Positions 25,021 through 36,282 of a stretch of DNA of 64,000 nt are shown here, piece by piece. The number at the start of each line of letters is the position of its first letter. Position 1 is the stretch's first letter. The DNA comes from Bacteroidota bacterium. GTDB taxonomy: Bacteria > Bacteroidota > Bacteroidia > UBA4408. Where the stretch lies: positions 496,001 to 560,000 of the forward strand of contig JADKCP010000003.1 in NCBI GenBank assembly GCA_016718805.1, in the 5' to 3' direction. The translations under genes were made by a program, and so were the position numbers. The notes under the pieces were generated by a model, which saw only the letters and a program-made list of their open reading frames with translations, made no database searches and was not told the origin of the DNA.

Positions 25021-28000
25021 CTACCTTACTACAACAAGCTTTTTTATGGTTTGAGAGGTTGCTGTAGTATAGCTTACTTGATAAACTCCATTCACAAAAT
25101 TATCGGTTTTAAAGGTAAACATTGTTTTATCATTGGGCAAGTTAATCCTTGCTACTACTTTGCCATTTGAATTGGTAATTTGCCAAATACATTTTTCTGA
25201 ATTTGCTCCATCATAATACACATTCACAAAATCTTTAGCTGGGTTAGGTAATAATGCAAAATTAACCAAAGAGCTTAAATCCTTATCATCGACTTTTCCC
25301 TGCTTTTGATCATTTGCTAGTCTATAAATTCCTTGCGACCAACAAACTGTATTATCATCATAGTTCAAATTAAGTTTAGCCATTTTTAGCAATACTCTTG
25401 CGCTATACACCGATGGGCCACCTGAATAAGGACATTGTTGTGCAATGGGAACCAAAGTACTTACTTGACTTGGATTAAGGGTAAGATTTCCTACTCCTAT
25501 TGTTTCAAGATAAATTGCATTCACAGCCCTTTTGTTTAGCTCGGGGATTTCTGTACTTACAATCATAGCATTATTATTTTTCGTTGTAGTTGCATCAGAA
25601 GCCGACAAAAGTTCACGCTGCAATACAATTTGGGTAATAGCTTGTTGTACAATATTTAATTGGTTTTTAAGCGATATACTAAGTGAGTCTATTATAGTAT
25701 CGTTATTATTCACGATTCGTAAGCTATCTAAATTCTTAAGGCCATCTAAAATAGTTTCTGTAGTGAGTTGTGTTGCCTGTAAAGCATTTGAGAATAAAAT
25801 ATCGTAAAAAGTTAAGGAGTTAACCTCCTCGCTTACCTGCTCCAATTTACCTATACTTGAATTTTGTTGTGTCGTATAAAACCTTGCAAGCTGCTATTTT
25901 GATTTCGTAAAACAATATCCCTTTTCAATCGGGCATACAAGTATTGTTTGGCAATGCTCTTACTTTCGGGCACATAATCCAAAGTGGTAAATGTTCCATC
26001 GGCAATTGATTGCTCTAAACTTAAATTAGTATTCAACATTCGGTTTAATGGGTCAGGATTACATTCATCAAAATTATCACAATCATAAGGATCTCCTAAA
26101 GGATTAATCGTAAACCAACCTTGACCACTATTTACAGGATGAAAAATTTGGGGTAGTAGAAGAGTTGAAAGAGGAGTATGTACTTCGAATACATTACCAA
26201 TAGAATTACCCAAATTAAACGCACCAAAACCACTACTATAATTGCCCACCCAAGTATTACCTTGATTGAATTGATTACCAATAATTGCTACATTATTCAA
26301 TCGCAAGCCGGTTTCATGGTTTTGTATTTCGTTATCAGCAAAATCAGAACTACCACAAGCTCCATTGAACACAAAACCATTATTTGTTTGGTTCACCAGG
26401 TTACAATGTACAATACATTCTCCACTTTGATCAAGACGTATACCGTTGCTTGCTTTACTTGCATCAATTCCACTGCCTTGCACATCATTGCAGCTCACTT
26501 CGACTTGATTACATGTGGTAAGTAATATTCCGCTAAAATCTCTTTGAACAAATCCAAACTGATTAACATAATTCCATTTAATAATAGATGCAACAAAATT
26601 AGTTACCCAAATACCACCTAAACCCGCATAGCAATCAATACTGGGATTTTCTAATATTTCCAAACTTGTAGTTTGATTCAACATAGCATCTTCAACCTGA
26701 ATACAAACACCTTCAGGATCGTTTGTAGAAACAATATTATGACTGATATAAATATGCCCCGCACCTGGGTTTGATGTAAATTGAATACCTCTTCTAATTG
26801 CATTTATTTCGCAATTCGTAACAGTTAAGTTTTTTAAGAAGGTGTTAGCTTCACCATACACACCAACACCCACATTCGTCATAGTTACCGATTGAGTAGC
26901 TGCAGCAATGTTATGTGTATATATGCCAAAATCGCAATTATTTATCGTGAGGGCACCTGAATTACTGTTATATCCATCAACAAGCAAATTATCCAAGCTG
27001 GCATTTGCTTCTGCATAAATTGCGCTGCCATATAGGCTTCGGGATAAAATGCTTCGTTGTGTATGTTATTAAAATTGGCATTATTTACAGTAATACTGGA
27101 GTTTTTTAAAATGATTCCGGTGTTTAAATCTGTAAAATTATTCGCAGTTAAATTATTATTTCCTATAATTCCATGCCTAAAACGCAAATAAACACCAGCC
27201 TTTGGTTTTATGCCAAAAGCGCTTTGTCCGAAATAGGGTAGCTTTAATGTAGTATTAAATGTAAAGTTGCAACCAATAATACCAATACTACCTTCCTTAT
27301 CTGGATAGCCATAATCGCTGCTTGAGTACACGCCATAAATATTATTTTCAAAATAGCAATTCGTTAGAGCAAAACTTGCCGAAAATTAGGAGCTACTCCT
27401 GTGTTTGCATCTTTTATTACACAATTTTCAAGAACTAATTTTGATTCATTTCTTACACTTATACCTTGCCACATATCAGAACAGGCATAAAAATTACAAT
27501 TAGTCGCATAAAAGGCAATACCGTCTTCTACAATTATTTCTGCACCCGGTTCGGCTATAAAATCTTTACCATTAAGGCTTAATCCGTTAACATCGAAATA
27601 AAATTTACCTTTAACAAGAAAAGTTGTAATTGGTCCATTTAGATCGTTTATATAATGTGACGCTTTTTTTCCGTCAAGTATATCAACTACTCCGGTGCAG
27701 CAAGTAAGGGTTGCGTTTACAACTTGAGAAAAAGTGCTTGTACCGTATGAATTGTTGACTGTAAGTTTGCAAGTGTAGGTACCCGGCACAATATAAAAAT
27801 GGAAAGGGCTCACAGCTGTGGAAGTATTACCATCCCCAAAATCCCATAAATAACTAGTTGGATTTAAAGTACTGGTATTTGTAAAGTTAACAGCAAGTCC
27901 GGGGCAAGGTTGTGATTGAGTAACAGTAAAGCTAGCAACAGGATGTTTAAAAACTTCAGATGCCCATAAACCACGTCCATGAGATGCTGCAACAACTAGG

Positions 28001-30570
28001 TTGTCGGCTGTTCGATGTTTAAGCATACGAAAAGACGTTTTAGGGCAATTTGAAGCTGTATTGAATCCCCAAATAGGATAAGGGAGTTCGTTAATATTAT
28101 CAGTACTCCATATACCGGCTTCGGTTGCTAGTAAAACTTCATTCGTATTATTAGGATTATAAATTGCCCAATATATAGGCATATCAGGTAAGCTTGGGTT
28201 GGGCTGCGTTGGAGCATCTTTATCTTCCCATGTTAATCCGCCATCTTTTGTTTCCCAAACGCTTGATATTCCAAAATTAGAAAAGGTCACCAAAATTTGA
28301 TCTTCATTAGTACCAATCTCGATACTAGAAACAGAAACGTTTTGGCCTGCTAATGGCGAATTTAATGAAACTGCGTTAATAGTTAAATCTTGACCATTGT
28401 TAGGAATGTTTGGCACTTTATAGAGTTTTCCATTATCTGTACCAAAAAAAACGGTTGATACATTAGGTTGAGGGTTTATTGGCAATACTTTAAATGCTGT
28501 CATATTTAGCTTAAATGTTGAAGGAATTATTAAATCTACTTTGTTTCGATGATTAAATCCAATACTTTGATTTGGTCCCCCACCTGCAACATTCGAAAAT
28601 TTCAACAACCTTAGATCTCCACAATCATCAGTAGTCCCTTGTGCACTGGTCTCTGTATGTTGTTGGAAAAATATATTTTCTCTTGAATCATAATCACATG
28701 GTACAATAAAACCACAGTTTGTAAAATAATTGTTCATTGAACTTGAGTAATTAAATGGCGCAAAGTTATTTCCAGAACTAGTTGAATATTTGAAACCAAT
28801 GTTACCCTGATGACTTGCAATTTGAATATTTGGTTGATCTTGATCAACAAAACAAAATCCTCCGTCTCCATAAATTTTTCGAATTGTATTTGAAATAATT
28901 GTATTTGACCCATCGGAAATTTGGACTCCATTATCTTGAGCCCCAAAAATATAGTAAGTGTCATTAGCTACATTTTTAATAGCGCAGCTATATAGTTGGG
29001 ATACATTATATCCTTCACTTTTATGTATAATACTAACTCCTCCAGAAGACATTGAGGCATCTGATGAATAATAAATACCGCCATCATTGCATAAAATGGC
29101 CTCATTTGCCTGAAATTGTATATCATGCTGGTCAACATGGAAACCATTTCCCGTTTGCAATTGAACCCATGTGCTGCCACCATCATTAGAAATTACCTGA
29201 CCTACCCCACCGGCATAAATAACATTACCCCCAGGACTAACTCCAAATGACATGCAATAACCAGATTGCGAAGTTCCTGGATTAATGGCTCCAAATGGGA
29301 TATTCGTCCAATTTCCACCTTCGTTAATAGATTTATACAACTTAATATCTTGCACCGCAGTGGTTTGCACTAAAGCATAAAGAGAATTAGGGCTTAAAGG
29401 ATCGGTTGCTAAACAAATTCTTTTAAAATTAGTTGGAAATCCGTTTCCCTGACATAGATTTACCCAAGTATTTAAACTCTGATTGTAACCATAGATACCA
29501 TCGGTCGCTGATAAACCCATTGCTGCATAAAGCTTGTAGGTAATTCCATAACCTGGTTCAAGATCAGCAACTTGATTACTTTGTGCAATAAAACCTGGAC
29601 CTTGACCTAGAACTTTTGACCATAATCCACTGATATCTCGCTTTAAAATACCATTGTTAAAAGTACCAACATACATATCGCTTATATTGGGATTGGAGCC
29701 AGCTAAAAATGAAATTTTTTGAATGTAATTGAAGTTAAACATTGTATTTGGGCCTCCAGGGACAGTGTTTTGAATCACGTTCCAATTTACTCCATCTGAA
29801 GATTCCCAAATACCTCCACCAATGGGAGCGATTGTTCCAGTAGGAGTTTGTGTTGTAGCTATAAATCCTTCTCCTGTTCCAACATAATATTTAGCATTCG
29901 GAGGTCCTGAAACATTGTCAAAAGCAATACAATTGATTGCTAAATTAGACCAGATATCTGTAACATTATTCCACTGTAAAGATGGAGGTTGGTTTCCGAA
30001 AGAAGGTGGATCTAAGGTTATATCATCTGTATACCATAACCCACCATTTACTCCTCCAGCCCAAACTTTTTTATGAGTTGGATCTAGTGGATCCCACATG
30101 ATAGCTCTTGTTCTTCCTGAACAGGAATTAGATCCGCGCTCATACCAGTTCATTCCTTGAATTGCTTTATTTCCAGAAGATTGATTATTGTCAATTAAAC
30201 CTCTTACTGTTCGCATTCGCTCATAAGGCGGATAACCTAAAGCTGGGTCACTAGTCATTTTATAATTTTGATACATTGCAGAGTCCGTCCCTGTAGCATC
30301 GGCTTCTTTCTCTTCAACTAGTCTAATTAGTTTAGTCATCGGATTCGCACTAGAAGATAGTACCTTTATTGTATTTACTTCCTTTATAATTTTAGGAGTT
30401 GGAGATTTAGTTTTTGTTTTTGTGCCACTTAAGCTTGTCACTCTATCGACTTTAAGCTTACTTTTAAAGTTGAAAACAACAGCAAATACTAGCAGAAATA
30501 AAAAAATATACTTATCGCTTTTTAAAAGTTTTTTTACACTTTTTAAGATTTTAGAGCTTAAATTTTTCAT
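25021..30570 (-). CDS. Giant secreted protein (beta-propeller, PKD, beta-helix, T9SS tail), split by three one-base frameshifts
   Basis: Four consecutive open segments (27364-30570, about 27050-27380, about 25880-27045, 25021-25878) join into one protein of about 1850 aa when one base is added at each of three T4 runs: 27382-27385, 27046-27049 and 25878-25881. Order: N-terminal hydrophobic anchor (IFLFLLVFAVVFNF), large Asp-box/sortilin-like propeller (about 60-880), PKD domain (PVASFTVTQSQPCPGLAVNF ... YLWDFGDGNTST). A parallel beta-helix with many NCN/SNN turns follows (GIIGCNFTFN, VEVSCNDVQGSG), then a helical linker and a T9SS tail (FALLPNPAKDFVNV ... KKLVVVR). Such proteins are surface adhesins or carbohydrate-binding factors. 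Split as written, only the first piece carries the export signal and only the last the sorting signal. Confidence 0.8.
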
Positions 30571-30961
30571 AGTATTGATTTTTAATTATTAATGAGATAA
30601 AACCGTTATTGATAATATACTAAATTATCCAATATGCTGTTTGTGAATCATTTAATTGTACTTACAAAGTATATTAGAACAATGTTACTAATAAAATAAT
30701 TCTAAGTCAATAGTCTATTTGCATGATTTTGTTGTTAATAATTCTTGAATTGCAAAAGAATTGAATTCTGTTATCATCAAAATGGATGAATTTGCAATTG
30801 TTTGAAAATTTAGACCAGTTTCAAATTTATTAGCTGAAATAAAAAACACTAGAGTATAGCGTTTTAATAGAAAAATTGTGCAACTAGCTTAGATGTTTAT
30901 TAAACAAGCATACTTGCTATTTTTTTTTTCACAAGTAGATATAAGTATTATTAACTGAGTC

Positions 30962-31001
30962 AAACAAGAAAAAACTTGTTATAACAAGTTTTCTCTTGTT
31001 T
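30962..31001. repeat. 40-bp near-perfect palindrome
   Basis: Two 20-bp arms (30962-30981 and 30982-31001) abut with no spacer and differ at a single position. The core is AACTTGTTATAACAAGTT. It stands in a 664-bp gene-free stretch (30571-31234), which otherwise shows only AT-rich sequence. Confidence 0.8.
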
Positions 31002-31234
31002 CATCGTCAATAAACACTGTATAGCTGTTAAATTTTTTTTATATCGCTACCTTTACGGGAAAGTTCATCAGCTAATCTTTATTTAAAAAAAAGTTGTACA
31101 CTATTCAAAATGAAAATAAAGAGAATATTAATCACTTCAATTATGATTATAAACAAACCTACTTATTTACATACCTATCCTAATCTTTCTCATACCTTTT
31201 TTCTGTAAGAGAAACCTTAAATTGCATGTTTCAT

Positions 31235-31768
31235 TTAATCAATTAACTCGGGTTTGTTCAACTGGTGCTCCCAATTTAAATAATGTTTTTTAGAAGCGAG
31301 TAATAGTGCATTATATTCCTGCACATAATCGTACCTTAAATCTTCGTGTAATTTTTGAATTAATAGACGCGATTTATTTAAGCTTCGCAAAAGCAGTCCT
31401 AATAAAGGGTAATGCTTCGTGTCCTTTTCAATAGTAGCTATAAATTTGGAACCAAAGTGAAGTAATAATTCAATTTCTCCTTGTTTGTTTTTTGTAAAAC
31501 GACTGTATTTTACTATTAAGCGAAGTACTTTACGAAGTGATTTTGTTGCATAGTAATAATGCAAATTCAACCCTTCAAAATGCGCATTAATATCTTGTTT
31601 CAAACGCTGGGCATAGGCAATAGGATTTTCAGCATCGAACAGCAAGTAGGTGAGCATTTCTTTATTTTCTACCTTAAGTTTTGCCAAACTCAAGCAAATT
31701 TCAATTAGCTCTTTCGGGGCTCTGCTGCTGAGTTCTTTTTTTAAAAGATGTATCTTTTCCTTTTCCAC
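31235..31768 (-). CDS. All-helical protein of unknown function
   Basis: A 177-aa soluble protein, almost entirely predicted helix (KIHLLKKELSSRAPKELIEICLSLAKLKVENKEMLTYLLFD ... YVQEYNALLLASKKHYLNWEHQLNK), rich in Leu and Lys. No catalytic motif, signal peptide or known family recognised; a four-helix-bundle or scaffold role is possible. Its 3' end is duplicated at 23307-23410. It is separated from the upstream Omp28-like gene by a terminator. Confidence 0.7.
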   Translation of the reverse strand: MEKEKIHLLKKELSSRAPKELIEICLSLAKLKVENKEMLTYLLFDAENPIAYAQRLKQDINAHFEGLNLHYYYATKSLRKVLRLIVKYSRFTKNKQGEIELLLHFGSKFIATIEKDTKHYPLLGLLLRSLNKSRLLIQKLHEDLRYDYVQEYNALLLASKKHYLNWEHQLNKPELID

Positions 31769-31796
31769 GTTACTTGATCAAGAAGGTATGAAAATA

Positions 31797-31840
31797 TAAA
31801 AGAAAAGCCGGAATGCGATGTGTTGCAAACCGGCTTTTCT
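31797..31840 (-). terminator. Rho-independent terminator
   Basis: Perfect 11-bp stem AGAAAAGCCGG (31801-31811) and CCGGCTTTTCT (31830-31840). On the minus strand it is followed by a T-rich run, ending transcription of the Omp28-like gene. Confidence 0.88.
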
Positions 31841-31854
31841 TAAAAGTTAATTAC

Positions 31855-33932
31855 TTATTTTACTACAGAAATTCTGCGTACAAAAGCATTGTTTTTAGAA
31901 TCACTTACAGCAATGTGATAAAAACCGGCTGCTAATTGACTCACGTCAAATTTAACAGTGCTTTTTCCACTTTGTCCATTAATGTTTTTAACTTCAATGC
32001 TGCGTCCTTCTGCATCCATTAATTGCACTTTTAATTTTTCGGCTGCATTCAAACTAATTTCAACTGCTGCAAAGTCTTTTGCAGGATTTGGATAAACCAA
32101 CAATGAATTAACAGCTGCACTCAGTGTTGGTGCATCCGTAATCATTTCTTCTATAAAATTAGCTGCCTGAAATACTTGTTTCGTACCATCTGCTGCTTGC
32201 AACCATCCCATCATAGTTAAATCAGAAAAATCTTCTACAGAATGTTCGATCGTATGGTCAATAATATTAGCAGTTTGTCCGTTTGCAGGCAAGCGGTAGT
32301 TTCCATTAAAGGTATAACTGATGGTTGTTGAATCCCAAGCTCCGGCAGTGATTGCAGGTAATAAAGTTCCATTTTCATCGGGCAACATTTTTTTCATTAC
32401 ATGAAAGAATGCTGTTTCACCATTTGATTTAATATTTAAGGAAGTTGTTTTTTCTGCCACAGCAACATACAAAATAGTAGCAGTAGAATTAAACAAAGGC
32501 GAGTATTTTACTTTAGCTGTATAGGTGCGGCTTATGGTATCGGAAGTAAAAGTTCCACTCATTTTAAACATGGCAGGAATAGCTCTTGTACTTTGGTAAA
32601 GCGGATAGGTAAATGAATTAGCATTACCATCCCAGCCTCCATCATTTTCCATACGTGGAATAGAGTTGATGCCATAATAAGTTGAACGACGGTTAGTACT
32701 TTCAGCAGTTGTATATGGATCGCCTGTTCCAGGGAAATTTTGCTGGTATTTGATGGATACAAAATCATTTTGATTGATGGTATCTACAATTGCATGAAAG
32801 TTGGCATTACCCGGTTGACAAGGAGGACAAGTTGAACCGGTAAATATTTCGAATAAAGGCACACGTTGCTCAAGCGACAATAAAATATTTATCGATTTAC
32901 TTAATGTATCATTTGCATTGTTCAAATCGGCATTGCTTCCATTAATATCCGTTGCATAGCATTTTAAGCTGTATTGCCCCGGTGTAGCTGAAGTCCATTG
33001 AACACTGTGTGTAAAAATGGAGGTAGCAAGCGGTGCAATTGATAATCCTGATAATACATCGCTCACAACTGTTCCGTTATCAATAACATAATTAATAGTT
33101 AAATCAGTAATTGTAGCTGTACCATAATTTTTAATTATTCCGGTAATGTCGTTGGCTCCTAAGGCTAAATAGGCAGAGGTATTAATTTTGCTGATTCCTA
33201 AATCATAAGCCGGTTGAACACCTTGAATAAATTGATAATAGGTATTGTCAGCAGCCGTTGAACCTACTCCGGCAACTCCATTTAAATTAGAGAACCAGCA
33301 ATAGAATAGGCAGTAGTACTGTTGATTTGAATTCCGGCTGAAACTTTTTTGGTTGAAGCATAACCACCGGTACGAGAATCAACAATGTAAATGTTGTTGC
33401 TAGTTTCTTCAAGTACAATACTCCAATAGGTGTAGTTACTGCCATCTGAAGCAACTGTACCATATCCAAATGAACTAAAATGTATCCAGTACTGACGGTT
33501 AGGTGCAGTTCCAAAAGTTTTTGTGGATACGTAATCGTTAGTTCCTTTACCTGCTAATCCCCAAATACATACGGAGTTATCAGGAATTAAAGCACTAGGT
33601 AAAGCTGCTTTAGTATAGGTAGGAGCAGCTAAGGCAGTTGCTACGTCAAAAGTTAAAATAGCTGAAGAAGAAACCTTGTACTGTGTTACAGGTGCACCAT
33701 TGAATGAAAATCCAAAAGGTAAAGTTTGTGTAGCACTCCATGCAGGATTCGCATTTGTTGCACCTAAAATATTGTTCCATCCTGCAGCCATTCCACCTCC
33801 AAATGGAAACTCAGGATCGTTGTTTAAGTTGCCTGGATTTTGACCGGCATTGACAAATGGAATGTAATAATATTGCGCATTTGCAACTTCACAAACACAT
33901 AAGAAAATTAATAAGTGTAAAATTTTTTTCAT
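31855..33932 (-). CDS. Omp28-like secreted protein with CPPC motif and T9SS tail (tandem copy 2), one-base frameshift
   Basis: Segments 33282-33932 and 31855-about 33290 join when one base is added at 33290, turning SLI-stop into GSPNLNGVAGVG, which matches GSPNLAALAGSG in the neighbour. The repaired protein is 692 aa, exactly the length of its tandem paralogue at 34104-36182. Domains: signal peptide (MKKILHLLIFLCVCEVANAQ), N-terminal beta-sandwich (YYYIPFVNAGQNPGNLN ... SIVLEETSNNIYIVDSRTGG), CARDB-like domain, Omp28/thioredoxin-like domain with FEIFTGSTCPPCQPGN, and a T9SS tail (LLVYPNPAKDFAAV ... FVRRISVVK). Redox or adhesion roles are possible; no function is established here. Confidence 0.85.
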
Positions 33933-34103
33933 GAATTAATGGTTTAAGGTAGATGAATTTAACGAAGCGTAAATGTATAAAAAATATTAAATTGTTAGTT
34001 CAAAATTTAAAGAAGTTAGGCTAAAAATAGAGCAAATGGACGAAATAATATTCTGAAACTATATGGAAAGTTGAACAGTATACCTTCCTTTTAGTTTAGT
34101 AAC

Positions 34104-36182
34104 TTAGTTGGCTTCTTTAACTATGCGTCGAATAAAAGAATTTTGCTTCGAGTCACTCACTTGAACAAAGTAAATTCCAGCAGGCTTATTGCTCAAATCA
34201 AATTGAAAATGGAAATTTCCTGCAGTACCATTAATTTCTTTCGATTGAAGCAAACGATTACTTTCATCCAACAATTTGATACGTAGCTTTTCAGCATTAT
34301 TTAAATTGATATCGATCCTCACAAAATCAACAGCAGGATTCGGAAAAAGTCGAATTTCAGAGATGTTTTTACTCATTGGATAAATTCCAATATAGCTGTC
34401 TTTTAACAAATTTGCAGCTTGATAAACTTGTTTGTTATTGCCCGATTGCACCCAGCATAACATTGTTAAATCGCTGAACTGCTCAACAGAGTGTTCTATA
34501 GCATGGTTAATAATGTTTGAAGATTGACCGTTTAAAGGCAATCGATAATTGCCATTAAAGCTATAGGTAATACTAGCCGAATCAATAGCACCGGCAATCG
34601 TGGTTGGCAACACACTGCCTTGCTCATCGGGCAACATTTTTTTTAGCACATTGTAAAATGCAGTCTCACCGTTAGAAGTAACATTGGCAGTAGTTTTCTT
34701 TTCAACTATAGCAGTTTGTAATATTGTTCCCTGTGCATCAAAAAGTGCTTTGTAATAAATTTTCGCCGAATAGGTTTTTGAAATCGTATCAGCACTAAAC
34801 CTTCCCCATAGCTCGTATTGTGCAGGAACAGCTCGGGTAGATTTATATAAAGGATATGTAAATGAATTCGCATTACCATCCCAACCACCATCGTTTTCCA
34901 TACGTGGAATTGAATTAATGCCATAGTAGGTTAAACGTCGGTTAATACTTTCGGCAGTAGCATAAGGATCGCCCGATCCGGGAAAATCTTCCTGGTATTT
35001 AATTGACACAAAATTATCAGGTGGAATTGTATCAACTATACCATGAAAATTAAGGTTACCGGGCTGACATGGAGGGCAGGTTGAACTGGTAAATATTTCG
35101 AACAATGGTTTGCGTTGTGCTTGTGACGAAAGCACATGCACAGTTTTAGATAGACTGTCGTTTTCCGGATTTTGATCAGCATTTGCTCCGTTTATTTCGG
35201 TGGCGAAACAGGTAATTGAATAAGTTCCAGAGCTGGAAGCATTCCAGGGAATTGAATGTGTGAAAAGTTGTGAATTAAGAGGTTCGATGAAAAGACCGGA
35301 AAGTACCGAACTCACTACTGTTCCACCATTTATTTGATAATTTATTTTTAAGGAAGAGATAGTATCCGCACCTAAATTGCGCAATTCACCAGTGATTGAA
35401 ACATTACCGGGAAGCGAAAAAAGTGGAGTGTTAATTTTGGTTATGGTAAGATCAAAATTGGGTTGTATACCTTCGGTAAACTGATAAAAACTATTGTCAT
35501 TTGTAGCGTTTCCACTGCCGGCAAGTGCTGCCAAATTTGGAGAACCAACTACTGAAATTGCAGTGGAGTTATCAATCTGAATTCCTGCCGAAACCAGTTT
35601 AGCACCGGTAAAACCAACAGTGCGCATATCTACCAAATAAATGTTGTTACTGGTTTCTTCTAGCACAATCGCCCAAAAGGCAGAGTTTGAAGCATCTGAA
35701 ATTGTGTTGCCGTAACCAAATGAATTAAATTGTATCCATACTTGTCTATTCGGACTATTTCCAAAAGTTTTGGTATACACTTCATCATTAAACCCTTTGC
35801 TATTGAGTCCCCAAATGCAAATTGAATTATCGGGTATAGCAGCATCCGGCAAGGCTGATCTGGTATATCCCGGTGCGGGTAAGGCAGTAAGAATATCGAA
35901 ACTTACAATTCCCGAAGATGAAACTAAATATTGATTGTAAGCTTGGCCGTTAAAGGTAAAATTAAAAGGAAGTGTTTGAATTGAACTCCAAATCGCACTC
36001 GTATTGTTAGGACCAAGTACACTATCCCAACCTGAAAAAGAGGCGCCGCTGTAAGTTGTTTCCTGCTCGATGTTTAAATTTCCGGGATTTTGTCCTGCAG
36101 GAGTAAAAGGCAAATAATAATATTGAGCCTGTAAACTTTGGAACATCAAACTTAGTAAGCAAATTGTAATTATTTTCTTCAT
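34104..36182 (-). CDS. Omp28-like secreted protein with CPPC motif and T9SS tail (tandem copy 1)
   Basis: An intact 692-aa exported protein with signal peptide MKKIITICLLSLMFQSLQAQ. It starts with a beta-sandwich (YYYLPFTPAGQNPGNLN ... WAIVLEETSNNIYLVDMRT). A CARDB-like domain (FDLTITKINTPLFSLPGNVSITGELRNLGADTISSLKINYQING) and an Omp28-related domain with the CxxC-type FEIFTSSTCPPCQPGNLNFH follow, and it ends in a T9SS tail (IRLFPNPAVDFVRIDI ... FIRRIVKEAN). It is a tandem duplicate of the 31855-33932 gene, same strand, 171 bp apart, similar throughout. The CPPC motif within a secreted cargo suggests metal binding or thiol chemistry at the surface (inference). Confidence 0.87.
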   Translation of the reverse strand: MKKIITICLLSLMFQSLQAQYYYLPFTPAGQNPGNLNIEQETTYSGASFSGWDSVLGPNNTSAIWSSIQTLPFNFTFNGQAYNQYLVSSSGIVSFDILTALPAPGYTRSALPDAAIPDNSICIWGLNSKGFNDEVYTKTFGNSPNRQVWIQFNSFGYGNTISDASNSAFWAIVLEETSNNIYLVDMRTVGFTGAKLVSAGIQIDNSTAISVVGSPNLAALAGSGNATNDNSFYQFTEGIQPNFDLTITKINTPLFSLPGNVSITGELRNLGADTISSLKINYQINGGTVVSSVLSGLFIEPLNSQLFTHSIPWNASSSGTYSITCFATEINGANADQNPENDSLSKTVHVLSSQAQRKPLFEIFTSSTCPPCQPGNLNFHGIVDTIPPDNFVSIKYQEDFPGSGDPYATAESINRRLTYYGINSIPRMENDGGWDGNANSFTYPLYKSTRAVPAQYELWGRFSADTISKTYSAKIYYKALFDAQGTILQTAIVEKKTTANVTSNGETAFYNVLKKMLPDEQGSVLPTTIAGAIDSASITYSFNGNYRLPLNGQSSNIINHAIEHSVEQFSDLTMLCWVQSGNNKQVYQAANLLKDSYIGIYPMSKNISEIRLFPNPAVDFVRIDINLNNAEKLRIKLLDESNRLLQSKEINGTAGNFHFQFDLSNKPAGIYFVQVSDSKQNSFIRRIVKEAN

Positions 36183-36282
36183 TAGTAGCTATAATTATTA
36201 CCTTATTTAAGGAGATTGATTTTTGATTTTCGACTCCTATTAAAATTGGGAGTATTTACTAAAAGCGCGTTATCTTTAGTTT

